This document shows positions 35,496 through 44,621 of a stretch of DNA of 64,000 nt, piece after piece. Numbering within the stretch: the first letter of the stretch is position 1; every line of letters begins with the position of its first letter. Location: contig NZ_ARWE01000001.1 of assembly GCF_000384395.1 (NCBI RefSeq), positions 4,128,501 through 4,192,500 on the forward strand, read 5' to 3'. Under the pieces are notes generated by a model. The model ran no database searches. It had not been told where the DNA came from and saw only the letters and a program-made list of their open reading frames with translations. This stretch comes from Geopsychrobacter electrodiphilus DSM 16401 (GTDB taxonomy: Bacteria; Desulfobacterota; Desulfuromonadia; Desulfuromonadales; Geopsychrobacteraceae). The translations under genes and the position numbers were made by a program.

Positions 35496-36266
35496 TTAAC
35501 GATGTGTCCAGATGGCCGGACGCTTTTCCAGAAAAGCCGTCAGGCCTTCTACCGCGTCCTGGCTGGCCATCAATTCCTTGAGATAGAGGACTTCGACCCG
35601 CTCGAGTTTGGCCAGCACGCGCTGGCGATATTCATCGCGCGCAGCCAGCACTGCGAAGCGCAGGGAACTGGCGCTGTGTGGCGCCAACTGCTGATCGAAA
35701 TAAGCCAGGGCGGCGGTTTCGGGATCTTCGCTGACCCTGTCGACCAGACCGGTTGCCAGCGCTTCCTCCGCGCCCATGCTGCGGCCGGAAAAGAGCAGAT
35801 CTTCGGCATGTGCCTGGCCCATTCGTTCCGGGAGCAGGCAGCTGGCCGCCGGGGCGAAGACCGCCAGCTTGATCTCCGGCTGGCCGAGCTTGGCGTCGGG
35901 CGCAGCAAACAGCATGCTGCCGGCGGCGGCGACTTCCAGACCGCCCCCCAGGCACTGGCCCTTAATCGAGACCAGCATGGGGAGCGGAAAGGTGAGCATG
36001 TTGCGCACCAAACTGTGCAGCGCCTTAAGCATCGCGGCACAGCTGCCGGGAAGATGCTCCTCGACGCTGGCGCCGAAGCTGAAATGCGGGCCTTCATGGT
36101 CGAGCAGCACCGCGCGCAATTCTTTGACCTCCCGATACTCCGCCAGTGCATCATTCAGGGCGGCGATCATGACGGCATCGACGATATTGGCCTTGGGTCG
36201 CGCCAGGCGCAGGCGCAACAGGGTCCCGTCGCGGTCGAGCCAGACCTTCAGTGGGCTTTCACTCAT
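35496..36266 (-). CDS. bamR: Cyclohexa-1,5-diene-1-carbonyl-CoA hydratase
   Basis: 256 residues from ATG 36266 with AGGAGG upstream. Crotonase fold: GPHFSFGASVEEHLP holds the first oxyanion segment, and IKGQCLGGGLEVAAAG the second with its active-site region. It adds water to the diene product of BamB, giving 6-hydroxycyclohex-1-ene-1-carbonyl-CoA. It starts 2 bases after the bamA stop and sits with bamQ and bamA, which fixes the assignment better than sequence alone. Confidence 0.9.
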   Translation of the reverse strand: MSESPLKVWLDRDGTLLRLRLARPKANIVDAVMIAALNDALAEYREVKELRAVLLDHEGPHFSFGASVEEHLPGSCAAMLKALHSLVRNMLTFPLPMLVSIKGQCLGGGLEVAAAGSMLFAAPDAKLGQPEIKLAVFAPAASCLLPERMGQAHAEDLLFSGRSMGAEEALATGLVDRVSEDPETAALAYFDQQLAPHSASSLRFAVLAARDEYRQRVLAKLERVEVLYLKELMASQDAVEGLTAFLEKRPAIWTHR

Positions 36267-36268
36267 CT

Positions 36269-37414
36269 TCAGCCCTCCTGTCCAGGCATCAGACTGTCGA
36301 TCAGCTCCACTGTCCATGGCACACCTTTGGCCAGGCCCTGACGCAGCTTGACGTAATCGATCTCGCGCCCGGTTTCCTTGTTCCCCTCGTTGAAGGCGCG
36401 GAAGCCGGTGCGAGCTTCGTTCATCATGTTGAGGGCCAGCCAGGCGCGGGAATTTTCCTTATTGGCGTTCCAGGCGTTGAGCTTTGGCTTGCGCAACTCT
36501 TCGAGACTCTTGGTCATGCATTCGGGGAAGGTCTCGATCAGCTTGGCGCAGAAATCCTCGACCTTCTCATCGAGCATGCTCAGGTCGATCTCACCCGTTT
36601 TAAGTAGTTCGCGCCCATCCTTGAAGGCGCTGCCGGTCTTGAAATCACCGTGGACAATTCGGCCGTACTCGTCGAGATACTGATCGGTCACGACGGTCGG
36701 ATTGGGAACAAACTTGCCGGCGATCTTCAGCGCCGGGACCACCTCGGCGATGATCCCGAGACGCGCCGCCTTGTGGGCCGAGAAGGGTTCGCAGAGGGTG
36801 CCGGAAATCATCGCCTGTTCGCAGCCGATCATTACCGGCAGAAAATCTGTCGCGCCGCCGATGGCCGCCGAGCCGTGCTTGGGTCCGGCCTGGCCGAAGT
36901 TGGCGAGATCCTGGGCGATAGTGAAGTCGCAGGCCATACCGATCTCCTGGCCGCCACCGATGCGCATGCCGTTGACCCGGCAGACCACCGGCTTGTCGCA
37001 ACCGAGGATCGCCGAGACCATGTCGTTGAACAGGCGCATGTACTGGCGATATTCCTGCGGATTGCCGGCGTAATATTCGGCGTACTCCTTGGTGTTGCCG
37101 CCGGTACAGAACGCCTTGTCGCCGACCGCGGTAAAGACTACGGCGTTGACCTCGCGATCGCAGGAGGCGCGGCCAAAGGCAAGGATCGTTGCCTTGACCA
37201 TGTCGGTGGTGTAAGAGTTGAACTGTTTCGGGTTGTTGAAGATGATCCAGGCGTTGTACAGCCCTTCGACAACTGTGCCGTCACGGCGCTTGGCGGGGCG
37301 TTTCTCGTATTTCACCATGCCGTCGCACAGGCTTTCGACCTCCTTGTCGATCAGGTTGTGGTCGATCAGGTGTGCAGGGGCGGTTGCGGCGATAATCTGG
37401 TCGGTATTGGACAT
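36269..37414 (-). CDS. bamA: 6-oxocyclohex-1-ene-1-carbonyl-CoA hydrolase
   Basis: 381 residues, the diagnostic ring-opening crotonase of anaerobic benzoyl-CoA degradation. Conserved stretches include WIIFNNPKQFNSYTT, FTAVGDKAFCTGGNTKEYAE and RVNGMRIGGGQEIGMACDF. It hydrates and then hydrolytically opens the ring to 3-hydroxypimeloyl-CoA. Length is longer than a plain crotonase (about 260), as in known BamA. The operon order bamQ-bamA-bamR on the minus strand supports it strongly. Confidence 0.96.
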   Translation of the reverse strand: MSNTDQIIAATAPAHLIDHNLIDKEVESLCDGMVKYEKRPAKRRDGTVVEGLYNAWIIFNNPKQFNSYTTDMVKATILAFGRASCDREVNAVVFTAVGDKAFCTGGNTKEYAEYYAGNPQEYRQYMRLFNDMVSAILGCDKPVVCRVNGMRIGGGQEIGMACDFTIAQDLANFGQAGPKHGSAAIGGATDFLPVMIGCEQAMISGTLCEPFSAHKAARLGIIAEVVPALKIAGKFVPNPTVVTDQYLDEYGRIVHGDFKTGSAFKDGRELLKTGEIDLSMLDEKVEDFCAKLIETFPECMTKSLEELRKPKLNAWNANKENSRAWLALNMMNEARTGFRAFNEGNKETGREIDYVKLRQGLAKGVPWTVELIDSLMPGQEG

Positions 37415-37454
37415 TGTGTTTGATCTCCTTTGTTCGGAACCAATGAATAAATAT

Positions 37455-38519
37455 TTACGGAATCAGAATCGCCCGGCGCTGCATTTGCTTGTCATGCACG
37501 GCGGCAAAGACGCGGTTGATTTCGGCGAGTGGCTGCTGCTCGGTAAAGGCTTTCAGCTCGATCTTGCCATCCAGCACCAGAGCCAGGGCAGCCGGGTAAT
37601 GCTCGGGCAGACAGCCCCAGTTGCCGAGGGCGCGGGCATGGAAGGCCATCAGGTTGGAGAGGCGGATGTCGACCGTGTCCATGGTGAAGCCGACCACACT
37701 CAGGGTGGCGCCGTGGACCAGCAGACCATAGGCCGCTTCCTGTCCCGGTTTGCTGCCGGAACATTCGAAGATGAACCATTCGGTGGAAGGTAACCCTTGC
37801 TCTTTTGCAAAGGCACCGATCGCTTTTTTCAGATCACGACCGCTGATTTCGCGGCTGTTGAAGGTTTTTGCCGCGCCGTGTGCGGTAATGACGTCGAGTT
37901 TGGCCTGATCAATATCGATGGCGACCACCGTCGCGCCGAAGGCTTTGGCCATCTGCACGCAATAGCCTCCGACCCCGCCGACGCCGATGACAATCGCCAG
38001 ACTTCCGGGGGTGACGCCAGCCTGATGGACCGCCTGATAGGGGGTGGTGACCGCGTCGGCGACCACCGAGACGTCGGCCAGCTCCAGCCCGACCGCTTTG
38101 AGGCGGGTTTCGTCAACCGGGCAGAGATCACGGGCCGGCACTACAATGTGGCTGGCGAATCCGCCCTGAATGTCGTTCCCCGGCATCTTCTGGCTGCGAC
38201 AGATGGTCCCCTTGCCGCGTTTGCACAGCTCACATTCGCCGCAGGGCATGACCGCCGGGATGATCACGGCTTTGTCCTGCCACTGCTCAGCACCGCTGCC
38301 AGTGGCGATCACCCGACCGCTGATTTCGTGGCCCAGAGTCAACGGCAGCTCGCTGTTGGTGCGTACCCCATCATAAAAGAAGCCGAGGTCGGTGTGACAG
38401 ACCCCGCAGCCGGCGACGGCCACCACGACTTCGCCAACTCCAGCGCTGGCGACAAAATCAACTTTTTCGAGGGGTTCTTTTACACCCTTCATCATCCATC
38501 TATAGGCTTTGATCGACAT
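37455..38519 (-). CDS. bamQ: 6-hydroxycyclohex-1-ene-1-carbonyl-CoA dehydrogenase
   Basis: 354 residues, zinc medium-chain alcohol dehydrogenase. It has catalytic zinc residues ([20 protein letters not shown]), a structural four-cysteine loop ([15 protein letters not shown]) and the NAD motif [15 protein letters not shown]. It oxidises the product of BamR to the 6-oxo compound used by BamA. It sits 40 bases upstream of bamA. Length and motifs are complete. Confidence 0.93.
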   Translation of the reverse strand: MSIKAYRWMMKGVKEPLEKVDFVASAGVGEVVVAVAGCGVCHTDLGFFYDGVRTNSELPLTLGHEISGRVIATGSGAEQWQDKAVIIPAVMPCGECELCKRGKGTICRSQKMPGNDIQGGFASHIVVPARDLCPVDETRLKAVGLELADVSVVADAVTTPYQAVHQAGVTPGSLAIVIGVGGVGGYCVQMAKAFGATVVAIDIDQAKLDVITAHGAAKTFNSREISGRDLKKAIGAFAKEQGLPSTEWFIFECSGSKPGQEAAYGLLVHGATLSVVGFTMDTVDIRLSNLMAFHARALGNWGCLPEHYPAALALVLDGKIELKAFTEQQPLAEINRVFAAVHDKQMQRRAILIP

Positions 38520-38548
38520 GGTGCGGTCTCCCGTTGGTTAAATAGAAA

Positions 38549-38983
38549 TCAGGTTGAAAGCGAATCTCTGTGTGGTCCGAGTTCGGGTGAAGTAAAAAAC
38601 TTTTGTATGTTCTCCGGCAGACTGCAAGGGCGCATCCCCTCACGTTTGACCCACAGATGCTGGGTATGTCCGCTGGTCAGTAACTGGTCTCCGCGCTCGA
38701 CCCGGTAGCCGAACTGCAGACGACGTTTATTGGTCCAGTCGAGTTGGCAGCTGACCCTGATGGTTTCGCCATAGCGCGCTGCCAGACGGTAGTTCTGCTG
38801 CGCCTGGGTGATGATCATCAGATAGCCCAGGGCCTCGATGTCCGGATAGGGTAGGCCGGCCTCCCTGCAGAAGCGCGTGCGCGCCAGTTCGAACCAGATC
38901 AGATAGTTGGCGTGGTGCACAATTCCCATCTGATCGGTTTCGGCATAACGCACTTCAAGCTCGATGCTGGAGAGCTGCGGCAT
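38549..38983 (-). CDS. Acyl-CoA thioesterase, hotdog fold (4HBT/YbgC type)
   Basis: 144 residues. The catalytic Asp is in the typical context RYAETDQMGIVHHANYLIWF, followed by FELARTRFCREAGL. It hydrolyses an acyl- or aryl-CoA. Within a benzoate operon it may release CoA from dead-end thioesters or overflow intermediates. It is 3 bases after the upstream thiolase stop. Confidence 0.88.
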   Translation of the reverse strand: MPQLSSIELEVRYAETDQMGIVHHANYLIWFELARTRFCREAGLPYPDIEALGYLMIITQAQQNYRLAARYGETIRVSCQLDWTNKRRLQFGYRVERGDQLLTSGHTQHLWVKREGMRPCSLPENIQKFFTSPELGPHRDSLST

Positions 38984-38986
38984 CTC

Positions 38987-40132
38987 CTATAACCTTTCAA
39001 TCAGGGTCGCCAGGCCCTGGCCATGCCCGATGCAGAGCGAGGCGATGCCGTAACGACCGCCGCTGATCTCAAGTCCGTTGAGCAGGGTGGTGATCAGCCG
39101 GGTGCCGGTGCATCCCAGGGGGTGGCCGAGAGCGATCGCGCCACCCCAGGGGTTGACCTTCTGCGCTGGCAACTCAAGTTCGTTGATGCAGGCCAGCGCC
39201 TGGCTGGCGAAGGCTTCATTCAGTTCGAACAGATCGATATCGGCGACTGAAAGTTGGTTTTTCTGCAGCAGCTTGCGGATTGCGGGGACCGGCCCCATCC
39301 CCATCTGGCAAGGATCAAGTCCGACCACGGCAAAATCGATGACTCTAGCCCGTCGCTGCAGGGTGAAGCGTTCGCAGGCGGCGTCGGAGGCGAGCAGGCA
39401 CAGGCTGGCGCCATCGTTGAGCGGTGAGCTGTTCCCCGCCGTGACGCTGCCGTCAGCCTTGAAGAGGGTTTTGAGTGCGGCGAGGTCGGCAAGAGAGGTG
39501 CCGGGGCGGGGGGACTGATCCAGTTCGGCCAGCGTATCACCTGCCGGAATCGCAATGATCTCGCGGATGAAATGGCCCGCCTGCTGTGCGGCGACTGCTC
39601 TGGCATGACTCTCAACTGCAAACTCATCTTGCGCGGTCCGACTGATGCCGTAGACCTGTGCGACCTTCTCCGCGGTCAGGCCCATGTTGTTGAAGGGGAA
39701 TTCGTAGCTGGCCAGCAAGCCCTGATGATAATCGGTGGCGGCCTGCATCGGCACATGGGTCATATGTTCGACCCCGCCGGCCAGTAGCAGCTCGGCCTGG
39801 CCAGCCTTAATCGTCGAGGCGGCAAAGTTGAAGGCCTGCAGGCTGGAGGCGCAGAGGCGATTGATCGTGGTGCCCGGAATTGTGTCGGGCAACCCGGCCA
39901 GGAGTGCGGCGAGGCGGGCAATATTTTTCCCCTGCTCCAGGTGCTGACCGACACAGCCGATGTATATATCATCGAGTGCGAAGCTCAACTCTTTCCCTGC
40001 CGGCAGCCCGTCCAGCAGGCCGCGCATCAGCGCAGCCAGCATTTCATCGGCCCGGGCCTCGCGGAACAGCCCCTTGTCGGGATGAGCCCTGCCGATGGCG
40101 GTGCGTTTTGCTTCGACCAGATAAGCGTTCAT
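38987..40132 (-). CDS. Acetyl-CoA C-acyltransferase (thiolase) 2
   Basis: 381 residues. Nucleophilic Cys in NRLCASSLQAFNFA, His in WGGAIALGHPLG, and the second Cys in SLCIGHGQG (a His replaces the usual Gly of CIGGG). It cleaves a 3-oxoacyl-CoA, for example 3-oxopimeloyl-CoA, to glutaryl-CoA and acetyl-CoA. It is one of two thiolases in the operon; the other (40902) keeps the standard CIGGG. Different chain specificity is likely. Confidence 0.9.
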   Translation of the reverse strand: MNAYLVEAKRTAIGRAHPDKGLFREARADEMLAALMRGLLDGLPAGKELSFALDDIYIGCVGQHLEQGKNIARLAALLAGLPDTIPGTTINRLCASSLQAFNFAASTIKAGQAELLLAGGVEHMTHVPMQAATDYHQGLLASYEFPFNNMGLTAEKVAQVYGISRTAQDEFAVESHARAVAAQQAGHFIREIIAIPAGDTLAELDQSPRPGTSLADLAALKTLFKADGSVTAGNSSPLNDGASLCLLASDAACERFTLQRRARVIDFAVVGLDPCQMGMGPVPAIRKLLQKNQLSVADIDLFELNEAFASQALACINELELPAQKVNPWGGAIALGHPLGCTGTRLITTLLNGLEISGGRYGIASLCIGHGQGLATLIERL

Positions 40133-40140
40133 ACTTTGTC

Positions 40141-40902
40141 CTAGAGTGACAGCAGGCCGCAGCTTTTGCCGCCGTCGACATGCAGCACCTGGCCGGTGAT
40201 AAATTCAGCCTCATCCGAGGCCAGAAAAGCGACCGCCGCGGCGATATCCTCAACCTTGCCCATCTTGCCGGTCGGCTGCATGCGGATCAGCCGTTCGCGG
40301 GCCTGGTCCGTCAGCCCCTGGGTCATGGGCGAGTCGATGGCACCCGGCGCCACGGCGTTGACATTGATCTGAAAGCGTGCGAATTCAAGCGCCAGCGAGC
40401 GGGTCAGGCTGACCAGTCCACCCTTGCTGGAGGTATAGTTGGCCTGACCGATACTGCCGAGCCAGGCGCGCGAGACGATGTTGACGATCTTGCCGGAGCG
40501 TTGGCTTTTCAGGGTCGGGAAGACCGCCTGGCAGCAGAGGAATGCCCCCTTGAGGTTAACATCCAGCACCTGATCCCAGTCCTGCTCTGAGATGTTACTG
40601 ATCAGGTTGTCGCGGATGATCCCGGCGTTATTGACGAGCACATCGATGCGGCCGAACTTTTCAATGACCTGCGCAACCAGCAGTCCGACCTGCTCCTTGT
40701 TGGAAACATCGGCGCTGAGGGTTAAAATTTCAGCTCCGCTGAGACTGCTGGTCAATTGCTGCAAGTGCTCCGGATTGACATCCACCAGCGCCAGTTTGGC
40801 CCCCAGATCGGCAAAGCGACGGGAGATAGCGGCACCGATCCCCTGACCGGCGCCGGTGATCAGCACCACGCTGTCCGTCATGGCTTGTGTGGCCGCTGGC
40901 AT
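40141..40902 (-). CDS. Short-chain dehydrogenase/reductase (FabG-like)
   Basis: 253 residues from ATG 40902, which overlaps the thiolase stop (TGATG); ATG 40881 is an alternative. It has the NAD(P) motif TGAGQGIGAAISRRF, NNAG, and the catalytic Tyr-Lys pair YTSSKGG, with Ser in NIVSRAWLGS. It may oxidise 3-hydroxypimeloyl-CoA or another 3-hydroxyacyl-CoA in the lower pathway, in addition to the fused dehydrogenase at 42188. Confidence 0.88.
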   Translation of the reverse strand: MPAATQAMTDSVVLITGAGQGIGAAISRRFADLGAKLALVDVNPEHLQQLTSSLSGAEILTLSADVSNKEQVGLLVAQVIEKFGRIDVLVNNAGIIRDNLISNISEQDWDQVLDVNLKGAFLCCQAVFPTLKSQRSGKIVNIVSRAWLGSIGQANYTSSKGGLVSLTRSLALEFARFQINVNAVAPGAIDSPMTQGLTDQARERLIRMQPTGKMGKVEDIAAAVAFLASDEAEFITGQVLHVDGGKSCGLLSL

Positions 40903-42167
40903 CAGCAGGCCTCCACGGCGAGGGCGATCCCCTGGCCGCCGCCGATACAGGCTGAAGCGATCCCCAGTTGTTTCTTGTCGCGGTGCAGGGTTTTCAGACA
41001 GGTCAGGGTCAGGCGCACGCCGGTCGCACCCAGGGGGTGGCCGATGGCGATGGCGCCGCCGTTGACGTTGAGCTTCTCCTGATCGAGGTCCAGTGCTCTG
41101 GCCACGGCCAGGCATTGCGCCGAGAAGGCCTCGTTGATTTCGTAGCGGTCGATATCGCCGATGTTCAGCCCCATTTGGCCGAGCAGCAGGCGAATCGCCG
41201 GCACCGGGCCGATCCCCATGATGTCGGGACGAACTCCGGCTGCGGCAAACCCACGAATTTTGCCTAAAGGCTTCAGCCCGTGGGCGCGGACATAATCACC
41301 CGAGGCGACCATCAACGCGGCCGCGCCGTCGACAATCCCCGAAGCACTCCCGGCCGTAGTCGGGCCTTCCTTGCTGAACACATAGGGGAGTTTCGCCAGC
41401 TGCTCCAGAGTCGTCTGGCGCGGATGTTCATCATTGCTGATCCCTTCGCGGCCGTTGAGGCGGTACTTGCGCGGCTTATACGCGCCCATCTCCAGTACGC
41501 CCTTGGCGGCGACCGGAACAATTTCTCCGGCGAAGAACCCTGCCGCCAGGGCAGCGGCATAGCGTTCCTGGCTGCGCATCGAGAAGGCGTCAACCTCTTC
41601 GCGGCTCAGCTTGTATTCTTTTGCCAGATTATCCGCAGTGCAACCCATGGGGACGGCGGCGGTATCGTTCAAGGCCTCCCACAACAGGTCGACAAATTCG
41701 GGTCGTCCCAACTGGAAACCCTGGCGGGCCGAATAGGAGGCGAGCGGGAAGCGGCTCATGGTGTCGGTGCCGCAACCGAGGACCAGCTGGGCCTTGCCGA
41801 GGGCGATCTGCTCCGCCGCCTGTCCGAGCAGTTCCATCCCCGAACCACAGATGCGTTGGGTCAGGAGCGCGGTGCTTTGCAAGGGCGCCCCGGCGTAGAG
41901 GGAGATATGGCGGGGAAGAAAAAAGCTGTCGGCGCTCGCCTGACCGATATTGGCGACGATGGTCTGATCGATATCGTCAGCCGGTACCCCGGAAGCCTCA
42001 ATCGCGGCGCGACTGGCAAAGATGCCGAGGTCGGTGGGGGAGACAGTGGAGAGACTGCCGGTATATTTACCGAAGGGGGTGCGTTTCCCGTCGATGAGAT
42101 AGATGTCTTCAAACAACGCACCGCTGCCTGCCTGTTGATCGCGAAAACCCTTTACGCTTGCTTTCAT
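40902..42167 (-). CDS. Acetyl-CoA C-acyltransferase (thiolase) 1
   Basis: 421 residues. Nucleophilic Cys in TQRICGSGMELLGQ, His in NGGAIAIGHPLGATG, second Cys in ASACIGGGQG. The N-terminus is about 25 residues longer than a typical thiolase. It forms a unit with the HAD/ECH fusion 20 bases upstream, like fadA with fadB. It cleaves 3-oxoacyl-CoA of pimeloyl or fatty-acid type. Confidence 0.92.
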   Translation of the reverse strand: MKASVKGFRDQQAGSGALFEDIYLIDGKRTPFGKYTGSLSTVSPTDLGIFASRAAIEASGVPADDIDQTIVANIGQASADSFFLPRHISLYAGAPLQSTALLTQRICGSGMELLGQAAEQIALGKAQLVLGCGTDTMSRFPLASYSARQGFQLGRPEFVDLLWEALNDTAAVPMGCTADNLAKEYKLSREEVDAFSMRSQERYAAALAAGFFAGEIVPVAAKGVLEMGAYKPRKYRLNGREGISNDEHPRQTTLEQLAKLPYVFSKEGPTTAGSASGIVDGAAALMVASGDYVRAHGLKPLGKIRGFAAAGVRPDIMGIGPVPAIRLLLGQMGLNIGDIDRYEINEAFSAQCLAVARALDLDQEKLNVNGGAIAIGHPLGATGVRLTLTCLKTLHRDKKQLGIASACIGGGQGIALAVEAC

Positions 42168-42187
42168 GGCGTGTACTCCCTGGCTAT

Positions 42188-44203
42188 TTATTTGCCGATA
42201 AAGTTCGGTTTCTGACCGTTAATAATACTGGAAAGTCCGCTCAGTGCATCCTGGGTGGAGAAGATCGTCTTTAACCCGTCGAGCTCCAGCTGCAGTCCAG
42301 CCCGCAGCTCCAGCTTCATCCCTTGATCGATGAGATCCATTGCAGTTTTCAGCGCCAGCGGGGCTTTGCGACTTAAGCCCTTGGCCTGCTTCTCAAACCC
42401 TGCACGACTCAGCAGCGGATGTTTGAGGTCGCCGTCGAAGGCTGCAAATGCGGCCTCCTCCGCACTCTCTTCGCTGCGGCCGGCCTGGGCTTTTTCCAGT
42501 GACACTTCTGCCAGCTCTCGCCAGTCCAGAACCGGCTCAATGATCGCATCAATCAGGCCGAAGGCATAAGCAATTTTCGCATTAATGAACTGACCGCTGG
42601 CGATCAACTGCTTGGCGCGGGCGACCCCGATCAGGCGCGGGGCACGTTGGGTGCCGCCGAGGCCGGGATAGATGCCGATGCCGGTCTCCGGGAAGGACAG
42701 AACCGATTTTTTGGTGCCGATGCGGTAATTACAGGCCAGAGCCAACTCCAGTCCACCCCCCAGGGTTAACCCATCCAGGTAGGCACAGGTGGTCTTGTCG
42801 GAGGCGCTGATCTTGTTCAGCACCTGTTGGCCGAATTCAGTGAAAGCCTGGATTCGTGGCAGGTCATCTGCGGCCATGGCGTCGAGGAAAAACTTGATGT
42901 CGGCGCCGGCGATAAAGGCCTTGCCCTTGCCGTGGATGAAGATTTTGTCGATGTCGGTTCGTGCATTGAGTTCATCAACGCAGGCATTGAGTTGAGTCAT
43001 CACTTGCTCACCGAGTGGGTTCATCCGGTCGGGCAGGTCGAAAATAATAAATCCGTTTTTGCCGATCACTTCACAGGTCACCCAGTTGAGATTCAGCATG
43101 TGTGCCTTATCGGCACTGGCCAGACAGCTCGGAACGGACAGGTTCCAGGGTTTAAAAACGCTCTCGACCATCTCTTTGACTCGGCCGGCACCCAGTTTTT
43201 GCAACAGCTCAAAAGGGCCCATCGGCCAGCGCAGACCAGCGCGTGCACCCAGGTCGGTGGCGGTCGCATCGATCACCCCTTCGGCGACCATCTGTGCCGC
43301 AACCCCGAGGCTGGCACCGACCAGACGGCGGGTAACGACCTCGGCTTGATCTGAGCCATTATTGAGCAGTTGTGCATCCTCGACGTCCCAGTTTTGCCGG
43401 GCTTCGACCTGTCGACAGAGGACCTTGGCCGGGGCGTAGAAAGGATCAAGCTCGCTGGCCAGGCCATCGGCGGCATGCATGGCGATCGGCACTCCGGTGG
43501 CGTTCATCAGGGCGAAAGGCCCCATGCCGACACCGAAGACCTCGCAGGCGACCCGGTCGATAAAGGCGATACTGCCGCAGCCTTCTTCATAGAGACGGGC
43601 AGCTTCGTTCAGCCAGGGAACGAAGAAGCGGTTGACCGCAAAGCCCGGTGCGTCTTTAACCAGAATCGGGGTCTTGTCGTAATAGGTATAAAAGTTTTCC
43701 AGCGCGGTGATTATTTCCGGCGCAGTTTTTTTGCCCGGGATGATCTCGACCAGCTTGTTCTTGGCCGCATGATAGAAGTAGTGCACGCCGACCACCCGTT
43801 CGGGGGTCGCAAGCTCAGCCGCAATCTCGCTGATCAAAAAGGAGGAGGTGTTGCTGGCGAGGATGCAGTCCGCACCAACCAGGGTCTCCAGTTCAGCGAA
43901 CAGTCCCTTCTTGACATCCAAATTCTCGAAGATCGCCTCGACCACCAGATCGACCCCGGAAAGTTCGGCTTTTGCGGTAGTGCAGTGCAGCCGCCCGAGG
44001 ATCTGGTCAAAAGCGGCCTGATCGATCAGGCCACGGGTTAACGCCTCACCCAGGGATGCGCGGATGTGACCGACCCCCTTTTCGAGGAAGGCGTCCTGCT
44101 GGTCGACCAGAATGACCGGCAGACCTTTCATGATGAAATGCTGAGCAATCGCCGAACCCATAGTCCCGGCGCCGACAACCCCTACTTTTGTAATCGGTTT
44201 CAT
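42188..44203 (-). CDS. 3-hydroxyacyl-CoA dehydrogenase / enoyl-CoA hydratase fusion
   Basis: 671 residues. Residues 1 to about 390 are the NAD-dependent 3-hydroxyacyl-CoA dehydrogenase (VGVVGAGTMGSAIAQHF; SNTSSFLISEIA; GVHYFYHAAKNKLVEI), and residues about 400-671 are a crotonase (IHGKGKAFIAGADIKFF; DGLTLGGGLELALACNYRIG). The order is reversed compared with E. coli FadB, where the hydratase comes first. It is first in the minus-strand operon; an IclR-type palindrome lies 41 bases upstream of its start. It probably handles 3-hydroxypimeloyl-CoA and later beta-oxidation steps. Confidence 0.9.
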   Translation of the reverse strand: MKPITKVGVVGAGTMGSAIAQHFIMKGLPVILVDQQDAFLEKGVGHIRASLGEALTRGLIDQAAFDQILGRLHCTTAKAELSGVDLVVEAIFENLDVKKGLFAELETLVGADCILASNTSSFLISEIAAELATPERVVGVHYFYHAAKNKLVEIIPGKKTAPEIITALENFYTYYDKTPILVKDAPGFAVNRFFVPWLNEAARLYEEGCGSIAFIDRVACEVFGVGMGPFALMNATGVPIAMHAADGLASELDPFYAPAKVLCRQVEARQNWDVEDAQLLNNGSDQAEVVTRRLVGASLGVAAQMVAEGVIDATATDLGARAGLRWPMGPFELLQKLGAGRVKEMVESVFKPWNLSVPSCLASADKAHMLNLNWVTCEVIGKNGFIIFDLPDRMNPLGEQVMTQLNACVDELNARTDIDKIFIHGKGKAFIAGADIKFFLDAMAADDLPRIQAFTEFGQQVLNKISASDKTTCAYLDGLTLGGGLELALACNYRIGTKKSVLSFPETGIGIYPGLGGTQRAPRLIGVARAKQLIASGQFINAKIAYAFGLIDAIIEPVLDWRELAEVSLEKAQAGRSEESAEEAAFAAFDGDLKHPLLSRAGFEKQAKGLSRKAPLALKTAMDLIDQGMKLELRAGLQLELDGLKTIFSTQDALSGLSSIINGQKPNFIGK

Positions 44204-44244
44204 TGGCCTGTCCTTTTTGGAAAATCAAAGTCGCTAATTTGTTG

Positions 44245-44259
44245 TTCCGCACTGCGAAA
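44245..44259. promoter_or_regulatory. IclR-type operator, operon side
   Basis: TTCCGCACTGCGAAA, a 15-bp palindrome with one mismatch in the arms (TTCCGCA/TGCGAAA). It differs at two positions from the site at 44453 and lies 41 bases upstream of the HAD/ECH fusion start. Confidence 0.65.
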
Positions 44260-44452
44260 TGTTATTTCATTATTTTAGAATCTTATCCAACAACACGGCG
44301 TTTGTAAATATTTTTATTCGCATAACCGAACCCATCGTGATTAAACTCTATAAGGCCTTGTTATTACAGGTAACATATATGGCTGCTTATTTTTTTATAA
44401 CGCTATAAAGCTAACTTAAGGAAGGTGAAAAAGACAAATTCTTTAAATTTAA

Positions 44453-44467
44453 TTTCGCAATGCGAAA
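44453..44467. promoter_or_regulatory. IclR-type operator, regulator side
   Basis: TTTCGCAATGCGAAA, perfect 7-bp arms around one base, the same architecture as 44245-44259. It is 29 bases upstream of the TTGACA of the iclR promoter. Confidence 0.7.
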
Positions 44468-44496
44468 CTTACGTTCAGAAAACATTGTTTTATCTC

Positions 44497-44523
44497 TTGA
44501 CAGAGGGTCTCCTTTTCTATAGA
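44497..44523 (+). promoter_or_regulatory. Sigma-70-type promoter for the IclR gene
   Basis: TTGACA (44497-44502), 15-base spacer, TATAGA (44518-44523), about 100 bases before the IclR start. The short spacer could mean weak or activator-dependent use. Confidence 0.4.
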
Positions 44524-44621
44524 CGTTAAATACAAACACAAGACCTGGCAGCAGTCTCCTGACATTATTTTATCTTACCTCAGGCTGTTGCCGGTCCTGT
44601 CATTTCCGGAGAATGAAGTCT

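Larger units (their letters stand above)
44204..44621. other. Divergent regulatory region (lower benzoyl-CoA operon / IclR)
   Basis: 418 bases without a gene, strongly AT-rich compared with its surroundings. It holds two IclR-type palindromes (44245-44259 and 44453-44467) and a promoter match facing iclR (44497-44523). The leftward promoter for the ten-gene operon must also lie here. Confidence 0.7.
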
